From: a virus
Length of the DNA: 28,880 nt
Reading direction: 5' to 3' (one strand)
Virus record (IMG/VR): IMGVR_UViG_3300025671_000370
Coordinates: 1 to 28,880 of that record
Part shown: piece after piece, positions 13,548-21,065 of the stretch
Layout: every line of letters begins with the position of its first letter
Numbering within the stretch: position 1 is the stretch's first letter
Position numbers and translations under genes: made by a program
Notes under the pieces: model-generated
The model's input: the letters and a program-made list of their open reading frames with translations, nothing else
Database searches by the model: none
Told to the model about the DNA's origin: nothing

Positions 13548-13969
13548 ATCAGGAAGAACTGTTTAAACAATCTGTCGTTACCGTAAAAAACGGCAGGGTG
13601 TGTAATAAATGCGGGGTCAAAAAACCTCTGGATCACTTTAGTATACATAGCGCCTCAAATTACTTTAGGCCAGAATGTAAACAGTGTAACAATCATTTGG
13701 CAAAAATTAGAGCCGAATTAAAGAAAATTTACGGCACTGCACCAGAAGGATACCGTTGTCCAATTTGTAATCTCACCACAGAGGAAGTTGAAGGCAAGGG
13801 TGGAAGAGCCGGGGCATGGGTTTTAGATCATTGCCATGAAACCAATACGTTTAGAGGATGGCTATGCCACACTTGTAATCGTGCTATCGGTTGCTTCGGA
13901 GACAGTGTCGATAAATTACGTAAGGGAATTCAATATTTAGAGGCTCATCGTGAAAAAATTAATTCTTGA
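13544..13969 (+). CDS. Recombination endonuclease VII family HNH nuclease
   Basis: 141 residues with GTG start overlapping the helicase stop. A first zinc finger is CNKCGVKKPLDHFSIH with CKQCNN. The nuclease core has CPICNLT, then VLDHCHETNTFRGWLCHTCN and AIGCFGDSVDKLRKGIQYLE, the conserved Endo VII (DHCH...GWLC..CN) pattern. In T4, Endo VII resolves branched DNA; T7-like relatives are often free-standing homing-type HNH enzymes. Its place between helicase and polymerase genes, with a PD-(D/E)XK resolvase also present, makes a homing or mobile origin possible. It overlaps the polymerase by 20 bases. Confidence 0.9.
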   Translation: MNQEELFKQSVVTVKNGRVCNKCGVKKPLDHFSIHSASNYFRPECKQCNNHLAKIRAELKKIYGTAPEGYRCPICNLTTEEVEGKGGRAGAWVLDHCHETNTFRGWLCHTCNRAIGCFGDSVDKLRKGIQYLEAHREKINS

Positions 13970-15599
13970 CATCGAGACGAACACAGCCCTCAGTACGATA
14001 TGGTGCTGTCTCACTCAGGATGTTGAAACAGGAGAATCAATATGTCATACAGAACCAGCCACACTAGCTCCACTGGTAAAGGAGTACGATCAAATCATCG
14101 GGCACAATATCATTGGTTTCGATGCTCCAGTCCTTCGGAGGCTATGGAACATTGGGATACCGAAATCGAAAGCGGTAGACACATTAATTCTTTCAAGACT
14201 TTTGAATCCACAGCTAGAAGGCGGACACAGCTTGAAGGCTTGGGGTTTACGGCTGAAGAATTCTAAGATTGAATTTGAAGATTATGATGGTGGGTTGACC
14301 GATGAAATGGTGGAGTATTGTAGGCAAGATGTGGCGCTTACCGCTGATTTGTATGGCGTTCTTATGGCTGGCCTTAACGAATGGAAAGACCCTAGTCAGG
14401 CGATTAAGATCGAACATGACATTGCAGTCATCTGTAAGAAACAAGAAGAGAATGGTTTCAAACTGGATATCCCTTCAGCTTCAATTCTTAAAGCTACGCT
14501 GTCAGATCGCATGGGTGTACTGGAAGACACTGTTCAGGCTGTATTCCCGCCGATTGTTGAGGAGCGTTGGTCTGAGAAGACAGGAAAGCAACTGAAGGAT
14601 AAGGTGACTGTCTTTAACTTAGCCAGTCGTAAGCAGATCGGAGAACGCTTGATTAATTTAGGCTGGAAGCCAAGTAAACATACTGAGAAAGGACAGCCTA
14701 TCGTTGATGAAGGGACACTAGACTCTGTGGACATCCCAGAGGCTCAGATGATCGCAGAATACTTGATGATACAGAAACGTGTCGCTATGATCGACTCATG
14801 GTTAAAACATGTCGATGAAAAGACATCTCGTGTACATGGAGGCATCATCACCAATGGTGCAGTGACAGGCAGGATGACTCATCGCAATCCCAATATGGGA
14901 CAGGTTCCTTCAGTGAACAAACCATACGGGCAGGAGATACGTTCATTATGGACTGTCGATGATGGTAATGTGTTAGTTGGCACGGATCTTGCAGGGATTG
15001 AGTTACGTTGCCTTGCACACTACATGCAGGATGATGAATGGACAGAGGAGTTACTGAATGGGGACATCCATCAGAAGAACGCTGAAGCCGCCGGTCTCAC
15101 AAGGCCACAAGCTAAAACATTGCAGTATGCAGTTCTTTACGGGGCCGGTCCAAGAAAAGTTGGCAGTATTGTTGGAGGTGGGGCGAAAGAAGGGAATGAA
15201 ATTCTATTTCGTTTTTATCGTAACACCCCTAAGTTACAACAACTTATGGAGAAGGTTGCGAAAGTGGCGGCAAAAGGGTATGTACCGGGCTTGGATGGTA
15301 GAAGAATACTGGTCAGATATGACCACGCCGCACTCAACAGCCTCCTTCAAGGATGCGGTGCTATTATTGCCAAGCAATGGTGTATCGAAGCGCACAAAGT
15401 ATTTAGGCAAAGACAGATCCCTGTCAAGCAAGTTGCGTTTGTGCATGACGAAATACAAATTGAAACAGCGGAGAAACATGGTGAAGAAGTTGCACAAATC
15501 ATGTGCGATGCGGCCTCACAAGCCGGGATTACCTTGGGCTTTCGATGCCCAGTAGACGCAGAAAGTAAAATAGGTCAAAATTGGTTTGACACTCACTAA
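13950..15599 (+). CDS. DNA polymerase, family A with 3'-5' exonuclease
   Basis: 549 residues with GTG start (MKKLILDIETN; GAGG 6 bases upstream). Exonuclease motifs: D7/E9, HNIIGFD (D58), YCRQD (Y123, D127). Polymerase motifs: A at GTDLAGIELR (D346, E351), B at RPQAKTLQYAVLYG (R385, K389, Y397), C at VHDEIQIE (H499, D500, E501). All catalytic residues are present, so it should be proofreading and active. It is shorter than T7 gp5 (704 residues). I see no obvious thioredoxin-binding insertion. It is part of the replication operon, and its last codons hold the promoter for the ssDNA-binding protein. Confidence 0.95.
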   Translation: MKKLILDIETNTALSTIWCCLTQDVETGESICHTEPATLAPLVKEYDQIIGHNIIGFDAPVLRRLWNIGIPKSKAVDTLILSRLLNPQLEGGHSLKAWGLRLKNSKIEFEDYDGGLTDEMVEYCRQDVALTADLYGVLMAGLNEWKDPSQAIKIEHDIAVICKKQEENGFKLDIPSASILKATLSDRMGVLEDTVQAVFPPIVEERWSEKTGKQLKDKVTVFNLASRKQIGERLINLGWKPSKHTEKGQPIVDEGTLDSVDIPEAQMIAEYLMIQKRVAMIDSWLKHVDEKTSRVHGGIITNGAVTGRMTHRNPNMGQVPSVNKPYGQEIRSLWTVDDGNVLVGTDLAGIELRCLAHYMQDDEWTEELLNGDIHQKNAEAAGLTRPQAKTLQYAVLYGAGPRKVGSIVGGGAKEGNEILFRFYRNTPKLQQLMEKVAKVAAKGYVPGLDGRRILVRYDHAALNSLLQGCGAIIAKQWCIEAHKVFRQRQIPVKQVAFVHDEIQIETAEKHGEEVAQIMCDAASQAGITLGFRCPVDAESKIGQNWFDTH

Positions 15600-15613
15600 A
15601 ATTCGTGTATAAT
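15586..15613 (+). promoter_or_regulatory. Strong internal sigma-70 promoter
   Basis: TTGACA (15586-15591), a 16-bp spacer, and TATAAT (15608-15613): both boxes are perfect. The -35 is inside the last codons of the DNA polymerase gene. The leader is about 25 bases to the ATG at 15645. It would raise the level of the ssDNA-binding protein over the polymerase. Confidence 0.88.
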
Positions 15614-15644
15614 ATTAGTATACCACCAACAAAAGGAGAATGGT

Positions 15645-16058
15645 ATGGAAAATACTCAGCGTGTAAAAGTCAAAGCCGACATCATGTGGGCTTATCTGGA
15701 CAAGCCTAACGACATGTCAGGCAAGTATCAGGTTGATCTTTGCAACCTCTCAGACCCTGCAGTCCAAGCTCTTGAAGACATGGGCTTAGCTGTACGGCAG
15801 AAGGAAGACAAGGGGTATTTTATCACTTGTAAGTCCACTAACCCTATCCGTGCTTATGACCGTGATGGTGATGCCATTGAAGGCATCTCTATCGGCAATG
15901 GCTCTAAAGCGATTGCAATGGTAGGTTCCTATGCTTGGAACTTTAAGAATAAGGAAGGGTTATCACCTTCACTGAAGAAGCTCGTTGTTGAAGAGCTCGT
16001 AGCCTATGAAGGCGAAGGTGTCTCTGATGATCTGGATGACGATTCAGAAGTTTTATAA
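15645..16058 (+). CDS. Single-stranded DNA-binding protein (T7 gp2.5-like)
   Basis: 137 residues. It starts MENTQRVKVKADIMWAYLDK, then KYQVDLCNLSDPAVQALEDM, GYFITCKSTNPIRAYDRDGD and GSYAWNFKNKEGLSPSLKKL, the OB-fold pattern of gp2.5-like proteins. The tail is highly acidic (SDDLDDDSEVL), as needed to contact polymerase and helicase. A dedicated strong promoter and the ribosome site AAAGGAGAATGGT fit an abundant protein. Its TAA overlaps the exonuclease ATG (TAATG). Confidence 0.85.
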   Translation: MENTQRVKVKADIMWAYLDKPNDMSGKYQVDLCNLSDPAVQALEDMGLAVRQKEDKGYFITCKSTNPIRAYDRDGDAIEGISIGNGSKAIAMVGSYAWNFKNKEGLSPSLKKLVVEELVAYEGEGVSDDLDDDSEVL

Positions 16059-16741
16059 TGAATCACGCCCTGATTGATGCTGACATTCTTAACTATCGTA
16101 TTGGTTTTGCCACCAACAACGAACCTGAGAGTGTCGCCATCACTACAATGGCAGGGTTTCTAGAGGATTTACTTCTTCTAGACCTGCCACAGGTGCAAAC
16201 GTGGGAACTGCATTTGACCGGGAAGACAAACTTCCGTAATGATTATGCTGTCACAACACCGTATAAGGGCAATAGGAAAGGAACAGAGAAGCCTGTTCAT
16301 TATCAGTTACTGAGAGAATATTTGTGCACTGCATGGAGCGCCACTGTCAATGAAGGGATCGAAGCAGATGATATGCTTGCAATCCGACAGACTGAATTAG
16401 GTGACGGTTCTATTATTGTGACGCTTGACAAAGACCTGAATCAGGTTGCAGGATGGCATTACAATTTCGTGAAGAAAGACAAATACTACGTGACTGAAGA
16501 AGACGGGCTTCTGAGTTTCTATAAACAATTTCTTACCGGGGACTCTGTAGATAACATTATCGGTGTTAGAGGGATCGGGGAGAAGAAAGCAGACAAACTT
16601 CTGAGAGGCAAAACAGAAGCAGAGATGTGGGCTATTATCGTAGAAGAGCTTGGTGAAGACCGGGCGATGGAAAATGGACACTTACTGTATATGTTAAGGA
16701 CTCAAGATGACTGCTTCACACCACCGGAACTTGGTAGCTAA
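16058..16741 (+). CDS. 5'-3' exonuclease (FEN / T7 gp6-like)
   Basis: 227 residues. MNHALIDADILNYRIGFA carries the first metal-binding acid. VNEGIEADDMLAIRQ and SIIVTLDKDLNQVAGW carry the central acids. LTGDSVDNIIGVRGIGEKKA is the helix-hairpin-helix DNA-binding and last acidic motif. It is coupled to the SSB gene. It removes RNA primers and degrades host or recombination DNA ends, as in T7 gp6. A second ORF (16707) starts inside its last codons. Confidence 0.92.
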   Translation: MNHALIDADILNYRIGFATNNEPESVAITTMAGFLEDLLLLDLPQVQTWELHLTGKTNFRNDYAVTTPYKGNRKGTEKPVHYQLLREYLCTAWSATVNEGIEADDMLAIRQTELGDGSIIVTLDKDLNQVAGWHYNFVKKDKYYVTEEDGLLSFYKQFLTGDSVDNIIGVRGIGEKKADKLLRGKTEAEMWAIIVEELGEDRAMENGHLLYMLRTQDDCFTPPELGS

Positions 16742-16907
16742 ACATAGTGGCAAGTTCAACAAAAGCAAGGTCTACAAAGACCGCAAGAAAGCGTACAAGC
16801 GGGGCTACGAAAAGCACCGGTATCAGACCTCAGTCAGCCAAGGCGAAAGGGAGAAGACTCCAGCAAGCTGTCAGAGACTCGATACTGGATGCTTTCCCCT
16901 CACTTGA
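16707..16907 (+). CDS. Possible small basic protein overlapping the nuclease gene
   Basis: 66 codons with ATG 16707 and AAGGA 6 bases upstream, overlapping the exonuclease end by 35 bases. The first 40 residues are natural-looking and basic (AKHSGKFNKSKVYKDRKKAY, KRGYEKHRY). The last 25 look less so. Most of it overlaps, in another frame, the low-complexity N-terminus of the 16747 ORF. One of the two frames may be a shadow here, or both may be used. Function unknown; possibly nucleic-acid binding. Confidence 0.45.
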   Translation: MTASHHRNLVAKHSGKFNKSKVYKDRKKAYKRGYEKHRYQTSVSQGEREKTPASCQRLDTGCFPLT

Positions 16908-17154
16908 ACCTGATGATGTCAGAAGTACATCGATGGGCGCTGGTGGTGAGGACGTTCAACTGAGTCCTGCGGCTAGACGATTATTTCCGTATTCTGTGGA
17001 ATGTAAGAATCTAGCAAAGATTGCAGTATACAATTATTATGTCCAAGCAACTGGACACAGTAACCATGAGCCTTTAGTTGTGATCAAACAAGATAGGGCA
17101 AAGCCGTTGGCTGTTGTAGACTTAGAACACTTTATGGAGCTTGTAAAGAAATGA
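16747..17154 (+). CDS. PD-(D/E)XK nuclease, probable Holliday-junction resolvase
   Basis: 135 codons from GTG 16747. The first 30 residues are a Ser/Thr/Lys/Arg tail that may not be translated; the conserved part begins at AKAKGRRLQQAVRDSIL. Then come LEPDDVRSTSMGAGGEDVQL and SPAARRLFPYSVECKN, with GGED and the ECK pair as likely metal ligands, and PLVVIKQDRAKPLAVVDLEH. This is a known phage nuclease-like family, probably the T7 endonuclease I counterpart that resolves branched DNA before packaging. No certain start is seen for the core alone. Its stop overlaps the next ATG (ATGA). Confidence 0.8.
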   Translation: MASSTKARSTKTARKRTSGATKSTGIRPQSAKAKGRRLQQAVRDSILDAFPSLEPDDVRSTSMGAGGEDVQLSPAARRLFPYSVECKNLAKIAVYNYYVQATGHSNHEPLVVIKQDRAKPLAVVDLEHFMELVKK

Positions 17155-17405
17155 TCGATCTTAATGAGATGGCTGAAGAATTTGACTGCAATTTTGCCAA
17201 GAATAGGCAAGTTGGCGGAGACCATTACGTCTCCAAAGACATTCAGCCTTGGAGTGCAATGGAGTCTTGGATGTCTGAGGAGGCATTCAAGGGATTTATA
17301 TGGGGTAATGTTATCAAATACATTGCTCGATGGGAGGATAAAGGCGGCAAACATGACTTAGAAAAAGCCCGTCATTATCTTGACAAATTAATAGAAATCG
17401 TGTAA
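17151..17405 (+). CDS. DUF3310 family protein
   Basis: 84 residues. The conserved part reads VGGDHYVSKDIQPWSAMESW, then FKGFIWGNVIKYIARWEDKG and GKHDLEKARHYLDKLIEIV, the recognised DUF3310 pattern (GGDHY, KYI.R...K.G..DL.KA..YL). It is common in phages next to nucleotide-metabolism genes; its activity is unknown. It sits just before the ribonucleotide reductase genes. Its last codons contain a sigma-70 promoter. Confidence 0.9.
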   Translation: MIDLNEMAEEFDCNFAKNRQVGGDHYVSKDIQPWSAMESWMSEEAFKGFIWGNVIKYIARWEDKGGKHDLEKARHYLDKLIEIV

Positions 17406-17408
17406 ACT
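17380..17408 (+). promoter_or_regulatory. Sigma-70 promoter before the ribonucleotide reductase genes
   Basis: TTGACA (17380-17385), a 17-bp spacer, and TAAACT (17403-17408), with TG directly before the -10. It lies in the end of the DUF3310 gene. The start point near 17415 leaves a leader of only about 6 bases before ATG 17421. Confidence 0.75.
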
Positions 17409-17420
17409 AATAGGTTCGGT

Positions 17421-17594
17421 ATGACACTTGTAGACCTGATGGAAAAACTAAAACGTGTCGAGGAAGTGACTCTGATGGAGTTACTTGAGATCACTTCAGA
17501 AGACCTTGTCAACCGTTTTGTAGATAAGATTGAAAATAACTTCGATGCACTGGAGACAGAATTAGATGACGAAATATCTTGGGATAACGATTGA
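17421..17594 (+). CDS. Small acidic helical protein
   Basis: 57 residues, MTLVDLMEKLKRVEEVTLME, then LLEITSEDLVNRFVDKIENN and an acidic end. Only a weak AGG lies upstream, and the predicted transcript start is about 6 bases before the ATG, so translation may be nearly leaderless. It overlaps the reductase start by 29 bases. Proteins of this pattern occur in other T7-like phages; the role is unknown. Confidence 0.7.
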   Translation: MTLVDLMEKLKRVEEVTLMELLEITSEDLVNRFVDKIENNFDALETELDDEISWDND

Positions 17595-19323
17595 TTATGA
17601 AAGAGACCTTAGACTTAGTGATCAAGCGATTAAACTCATGCAGGACTACTATATGTTTGAGCATGAAGACAGTCCTCAGCAAGCCTTTGCACGTGCTTCA
17701 GTGGCTTATTGCAATGATGACCTTGACTTGGCACAACGTATCTACGACTATGCTTCAAAAGGTTGGTTTATGTTTGCGTCACCTGTGTTGTCGAACGCAC
17801 CTGACGATGTACGAAACAATAGGGGCTTGCCTATTAGTTGTTTCCTTACTTACGTGGGGGACAATCTTGATAGCCTTATTGAGCATAATGGTGAAGTAGC
17901 ATGGCTTTCCGTAAAGGGCGGCGGTGTGGGTGGGCACTGGTCAGATGTGAGAGGGATCAGCGACAAAGCTCCGGGACCAATCCCATTCATGAAAGTGGTG
18001 GACGCTCAGATGACAGCGTACAAACAAGGGAAGACAAGGAAGGGAAGTTACGCCGCATACCTAGACGTAAGCCATCCTGACATAGAGGAGTTTATTAGTT
18101 TTAAAGTGGCGACTGGTGGGGACATCAATCGCAAGTGTTTCAATTTATTTAATGCTGTGAACATCACAGATGAATTTATGGAGAGTGTAATTAATGACAG
18201 AGAATTCAATCTTACAGACCCGCATACAGGAATTGTCAGAGATACAGTCAAGGCTCGCAGACTATGGCAACGAATCCTTGAAGCTCGCTTCAGAACTGGC
18301 AGTCCATACCTTAACTTTATCGACACAGCCAGAAAAGGCTTACCGGAAGCTCAAAGAAAGCTTGGATTGTCAATTAATGGCTCTAACCTCTGCAACGAAA
18401 TCCATCTCGCAACAAGTGAAGAACGCACAGCAGTCTGTTGCCTTAGCTCAGTCAACCTCGAAAAATACGACGAATGGAAATCAAGCGGCATGGTTGGAGA
18501 CCTTATCCGATTCTTGGACAACGTGCTTCAATACTTTATTGACCACGCACCAGAAGAACTTGGAAAAGCTGTATACTCAGCATACAGAGAGCGTTCAGTC
18601 GGTCTTGGAGCAATGGGCTTCCACGGTTATCTCCAAGGAAAAGGCATAGCATGGGAGTCTTGGCAAGCGGCTAGTGAGAACTATGCAATCTTCAGAGAGA
18701 TTAAAGCCCAGTCTGTTGAGGCCACCTACTCGCTCGCTGTGGAGCGTGGCGAATGTCCTGATGGAGTGGGTTATGGTGTTAGAAATATGCATCTGTTGGC
18801 TATTGCTCCTAACGCTAATTCTAGTATCCTATGTGGGTGCTCTGCTAGCATTGAACCACGTATTAGCAACTGCTTTGTCCATCGTACTCGTGCCGGTAGT
18901 CATACTGTTCGCAATCCGTACTTGGAGGAACTTCTAGATGAGAAAGGGCAGAACACCAAGAAGGTGTGGCAAAGCATTCTTGAGAATGAAGGCTCTGTTC
19001 AGCACTTGGAGTTCTTATCGGATGACGAGAGGGATGTATTTAAAACAGCGTTTGAACTGGATCAGACATGGGTTGTCGAACACGCCGCCAAAAGGCAAGA
19101 GTTCATTTGTCAAGGACAATCGGTTAATGTGTTCTTCCCGGCGGGTACTGACAAAGCTATTGTTAATCAGGCACATCTCAAGGCATGGAAGGAAGGACTG
19201 AAAGGATTATACTATCTACGGACGACTGCAGGTGTTACAGCAGAGAAGGTTGGGACTAAAGTGGACCGTAATGCACTGAAGGACTTTGAGGATGATGAAG
19301 TCTGTGTGAGTTGTCAGGGATAA
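17566..19323 (+). CDS. nrdA: Class I ribonucleotide reductase, large (alpha) subunit
   Basis: 585 residues, with no N-terminal ATP-cone. Active-site residues: LPISCFLT (C92), GSNLCNEIHL (N274, C276, E278) and AVCCLSSVNL (C291), matching the redox pair, the thiyl-radical Cys and the Asn/Glu pair. PNANSSILCGCSASIEP is the phosphate-binding loop. LKGLYYLRTT holds the two radical-path tyrosines, and the C-terminus ends CVSCQG, a reducible Cys pair. It reduces ribonucleotides to dNTP precursors together with the beta subunit at 19959. Lack of the ATP-cone suggests no dATP shut-off. A second open frame overlaps 18194-18649. Confidence 0.96.
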   Translation: MTKYLGITIDYERDLRLSDQAIKLMQDYYMFEHEDSPQQAFARASVAYCNDDLDLAQRIYDYASKGWFMFASPVLSNAPDDVRNNRGLPISCFLTYVGDNLDSLIEHNGEVAWLSVKGGGVGGHWSDVRGISDKAPGPIPFMKVVDAQMTAYKQGKTRKGSYAAYLDVSHPDIEEFISFKVATGGDINRKCFNLFNAVNITDEFMESVINDREFNLTDPHTGIVRDTVKARRLWQRILEARFRTGSPYLNFIDTARKGLPEAQRKLGLSINGSNLCNEIHLATSEERTAVCCLSSVNLEKYDEWKSSGMVGDLIRFLDNVLQYFIDHAPEELGKAVYSAYRERSVGLGAMGFHGYLQGKGIAWESWQAASENYAIFREIKAQSVEATYSLAVERGECPDGVGYGVRNMHLLAIAPNANSSILCGCSASIEPRISNCFVHRTRAGSHTVRNPYLEELLDEKGQNTKKVWQSILENEGSVQHLEFLSDDERDVFKTAFELDQTWVVEHAAKRQEFICQGQSVNVFFPAGTDKAIVNQAHLKAWKEGLKGLYYLRTTAGVTAEKVGTKVDRNALKDFEDDEVCVSCQG

Positions 19324-19485
19324 CATATTGTCTATAACGTGTTAAGAAAACGCTAAATAGATAACATAGTATACACAGATGATGCTTTTATGGGTCATTC
19401 GTGTAGACCTATCCGCAAAGAAATAGGGATAGATTACATAAAATGTAATTATCTATGCATAGGAATACTATGCAAAGGAGAGAAT
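19324..19485 (+). other. Structured gene-free leader between reductase genes
   Basis: 162 bases. ATTACAT-AAA-ATGTAAT is a perfect hairpin (19433-19449). CTATCC (19409-19414) pairs with GGATAG (19427-19432). CTATGCATAG near 19453 is a palindrome. No T-run follows, so it is not an ordinary terminator. It may control translation of the downstream genes or processing between the two reductase genes. Confidence 0.45.
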
Positions 19486-19761
19486 ATGCAAACCGGAATG
19501 ATTCAAGTGACACGCTTGGAAGAGAATGAAGATGGCTCTGCCAACCTAACGATTGACACAGACGTAGAAGCGACACGGCTGTTGGTTGAGGTTGGACTGA
19601 CACGACTGTTGGAGATGGCAATAGATAAGGAGGAAGGTTATGAGCTTAAACACACGGATAAAGAAGGCGTGGCTGAAATTATTGAAAGCTCAATGCAACA
19701 GGAAGTGGGAGAAGGCTCGCAAGTTACATGCGAAGATCATCGGGTTGGAACTGGAGATTAA
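19486..19761 (+). CDS. Small hypothetical protein between nrdA and nrdB
   Basis: 91 residues from ATG 19486, chosen because AAAGGAGAGAAT lies just before it; a longer in-frame ATG at 19390 has no good site. It starts MQTGMIQVTRLEENEDGSAN, then LTIDTDVEATRLLVEVGLTR and LLEMAIDKEEGYE, a pattern seen in small proteins of T7-like marine phages. The last 40 residues overlap another gene in a different frame and are less typical. Function unknown. Confidence 0.65.
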   Translation: MQTGMIQVTRLEENEDGSANLTIDTDVEATRLLVEVGLTRLLEMAIDKEEGYELKHTDKEGVAEIIESSMQQEVGEGSQVTCEDHRVGTGD

Positions 19762-19795
19762 AGTTCTTGAAAAATCAGACGGAAAATCTAATTAA
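19640..19795 (+). CDS. Small basic protein overlapping its neighbours
   Basis: 51 residues, starting MSLNTRIKKAWLKLLKAQCN and very rich in Lys/Arg, predicted helical (RKWEKARKLHAKIIGLELEI). The ribosome site AAGGAGG, 6 bases before ATG 19640, is one of the best in the window. It overlaps the preceding frame by 122 bases and the next by 29. The strong site supports a real gene; the function is unknown. Confidence 0.6.
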   Translation: MSLNTRIKKAWLKLLKAQCNRKWEKARKLHAKIIGLELEIKVLEKSDGKSN

Positions 19796-19958
19796 GAGAT
19801 TGGAGTTGATCAAGGACTCCGATCCGTTTAACAAGCGGATACTAAATGACTGCTACGATCACTTTAAAGCTTTACAAGATGAAGTAGATAGGTTAATCTA
19901 TCATAACAACAACCTAATGAATGTAATCTATCAGAATCAATCAGAACTGGAGAAATAA
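19767..19958 (+). CDS. Small coiled-coil-like protein before nrdB
   Basis: 63 residues from TTG 19767 (GGAG 10 bases upstream); an in-frame ATG at 19728 has no ribosome site. The sequence contains LIKRLELIKDSDPFNKRILN, YDHFKALQDEVDRLIYHNNN and ends LMNVIYQNQSELEK, a charged helix with heptad-like Leu/Ile spacing. Its stop is directly followed by the nrdB ATG. No family recognised. Confidence 0.6.
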   Translation: MKNQTENLIKRLELIKDSDPFNKRILNDCYDHFKALQDEVDRLIYHNNNLMNVIYQNQSELEK

Positions 19959-20912
19959 ATGAGTATACTGGAGAGTAACACAACATACAAGCCATTCAAG
20001 TATCCGTGGGCTGTGACCTATGCCACTGAGCATGAGCGCATCCACTGGATTGAAGATGAGCTAGAGCTACAAACAGATGTTAATCACTGGAAATCAGATG
20101 TCTTATCACAAGCAGAGAAAAATCATATCACCCAAATCCTGCGGTTATTTACGCAGACTGACGTTGCAGTGGGAACAAACTACTTGGAGTATTACATTCC
20201 CAAGTTCAAGAACAATGAAATCAGAGCAATGCTCACAGCTTTTGCGAGTCGAGAATTTATCCACCAAAGAGCTTACGCTTTGCTCAATGACACTTTGGGA
20301 CTACCTGAAGAGGAATTTACCACCTTCTTAGAATATCAGCAAATGTCTGCAAAACTGGAGTTCATGTCCGGATTAGACGTAAATTCTATCAGCGGTACAG
20401 CCCTTGCAATTGCACGTTCTGTGCTAAACGAAGGAATGTCACTGTTTAGTGCATTTGCAATGCTCTTGAACTACCAGCGTTATGGCAAGATGCCGGGTAT
20501 GTGCACAGTTGTTGAATGGAGTGTACGAGATGAATCACAACATGCTGAAGGAATGGCTAAACTATTTAGGGAGTTCTGTAATGAGCACCCACGGATTGTG
20601 AATGATGATTTTAAGAAAGATATTTACGAAATGTTCCGTACTGCAGTCAAACTGGAGGACAAAGTTATCGATCTTGCGTATGAGATGGGTGACTTGGAAG
20701 GTCTGTCATCAGGAGATGTCAAACAGTACATCCGTTACTTGGCAGACCGCAGACTACTCCAGCTTGGTCTCAAGACGAACTGGAAGGTTAAAGAGAACCC
20801 TCTACCGTGGATGGAAGAATTGTTGGGCGGTAGTTCTCTTTCTAACTTCTTTGAGAAGAGAGTGACAGACTATAATGCACATGGCTTGGAAGGAGATGAT
20901 TGGGGATGGTAA
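19959..20912 (+). CDS. nrdB: Class I ribonucleotide reductase, small (beta) subunit
   Basis: 317 residues. Metal ligands are all visible: D68 (FTQTDVAV), E99 and H102 (SREFIHQRAY), E158 (LNEGMSLFSAF), and E192 and H195 (RDESQHAEGM). The radical Tyr is Y106, four residues after H102 as in E. coli NrdB. The C-terminus ends GDDWGW, a likely alpha-binding tail. It makes the tyrosyl radical used by the alpha subunit. It starts 1 base after the previous stop, with CTGGAG upstream. Four small genes or leader elements separate it from nrdA. Confidence 0.96.
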   Translation: MSILESNTTYKPFKYPWAVTYATEHERIHWIEDELELQTDVNHWKSDVLSQAEKNHITQILRLFTQTDVAVGTNYLEYYIPKFKNNEIRAMLTAFASREFIHQRAYALLNDTLGLPEEEFTTFLEYQQMSAKLEFMSGLDVNSISGTALAIARSVLNEGMSLFSAFAMLLNYQRYGKMPGMCTVVEWSVRDESQHAEGMAKLFREFCNEHPRIVNDDFKKDIYEMFRTAVKLEDKVIDLAYEMGDLEGLSSGDVKQYIRYLADRRLLQLGLKTNWKVKENPLPWMEELLGGSSLSNFFEKRVTDYNAHGLEGDDWGW

Positions 20913-21064
20913 AGATGTATGAAGTATATTGTGGACAGCGTTACATCGGGATCTACAGAGCTTTCAGTGAGACAGATGCAATTGAACAGGCTTACATGAA
21001 AACAGGATCAGCCTCTGCCTATACAGGCAATGCTATACATATGTATAGAGCACAGGAGAAATAG
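20906..21064 (+). CDS. Small hypothetical protein
   Basis: 52 residues from ATG 20906, which overlaps the nrdB stop and has AAGGAG 10 bases upstream; ATG 20915 in frame is an alternative. It contains MYEVYCGQRYIGIYRAFSET, then DAIEQAYMKTGSASAYTGNA. The YxGxRYIGxYRA...TGSAS pattern is familiar from small proteins of other T7-like phages. Function unknown. Confidence 0.65.
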   Translation: MVKMYEVYCGQRYIGIYRAFSETDAIEQAYMKTGSASAYTGNAIHMYRAQEK

Positions 21065-21065
21065 T

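Noticed and set aside
15058-15555. 165-codon plus-strand ORF inside the polymerase gene
   Set aside because: Trp/Lys/Arg-rich shadow over polymerase motifs A-C with no ribosome site; the polymerase frame is certain.
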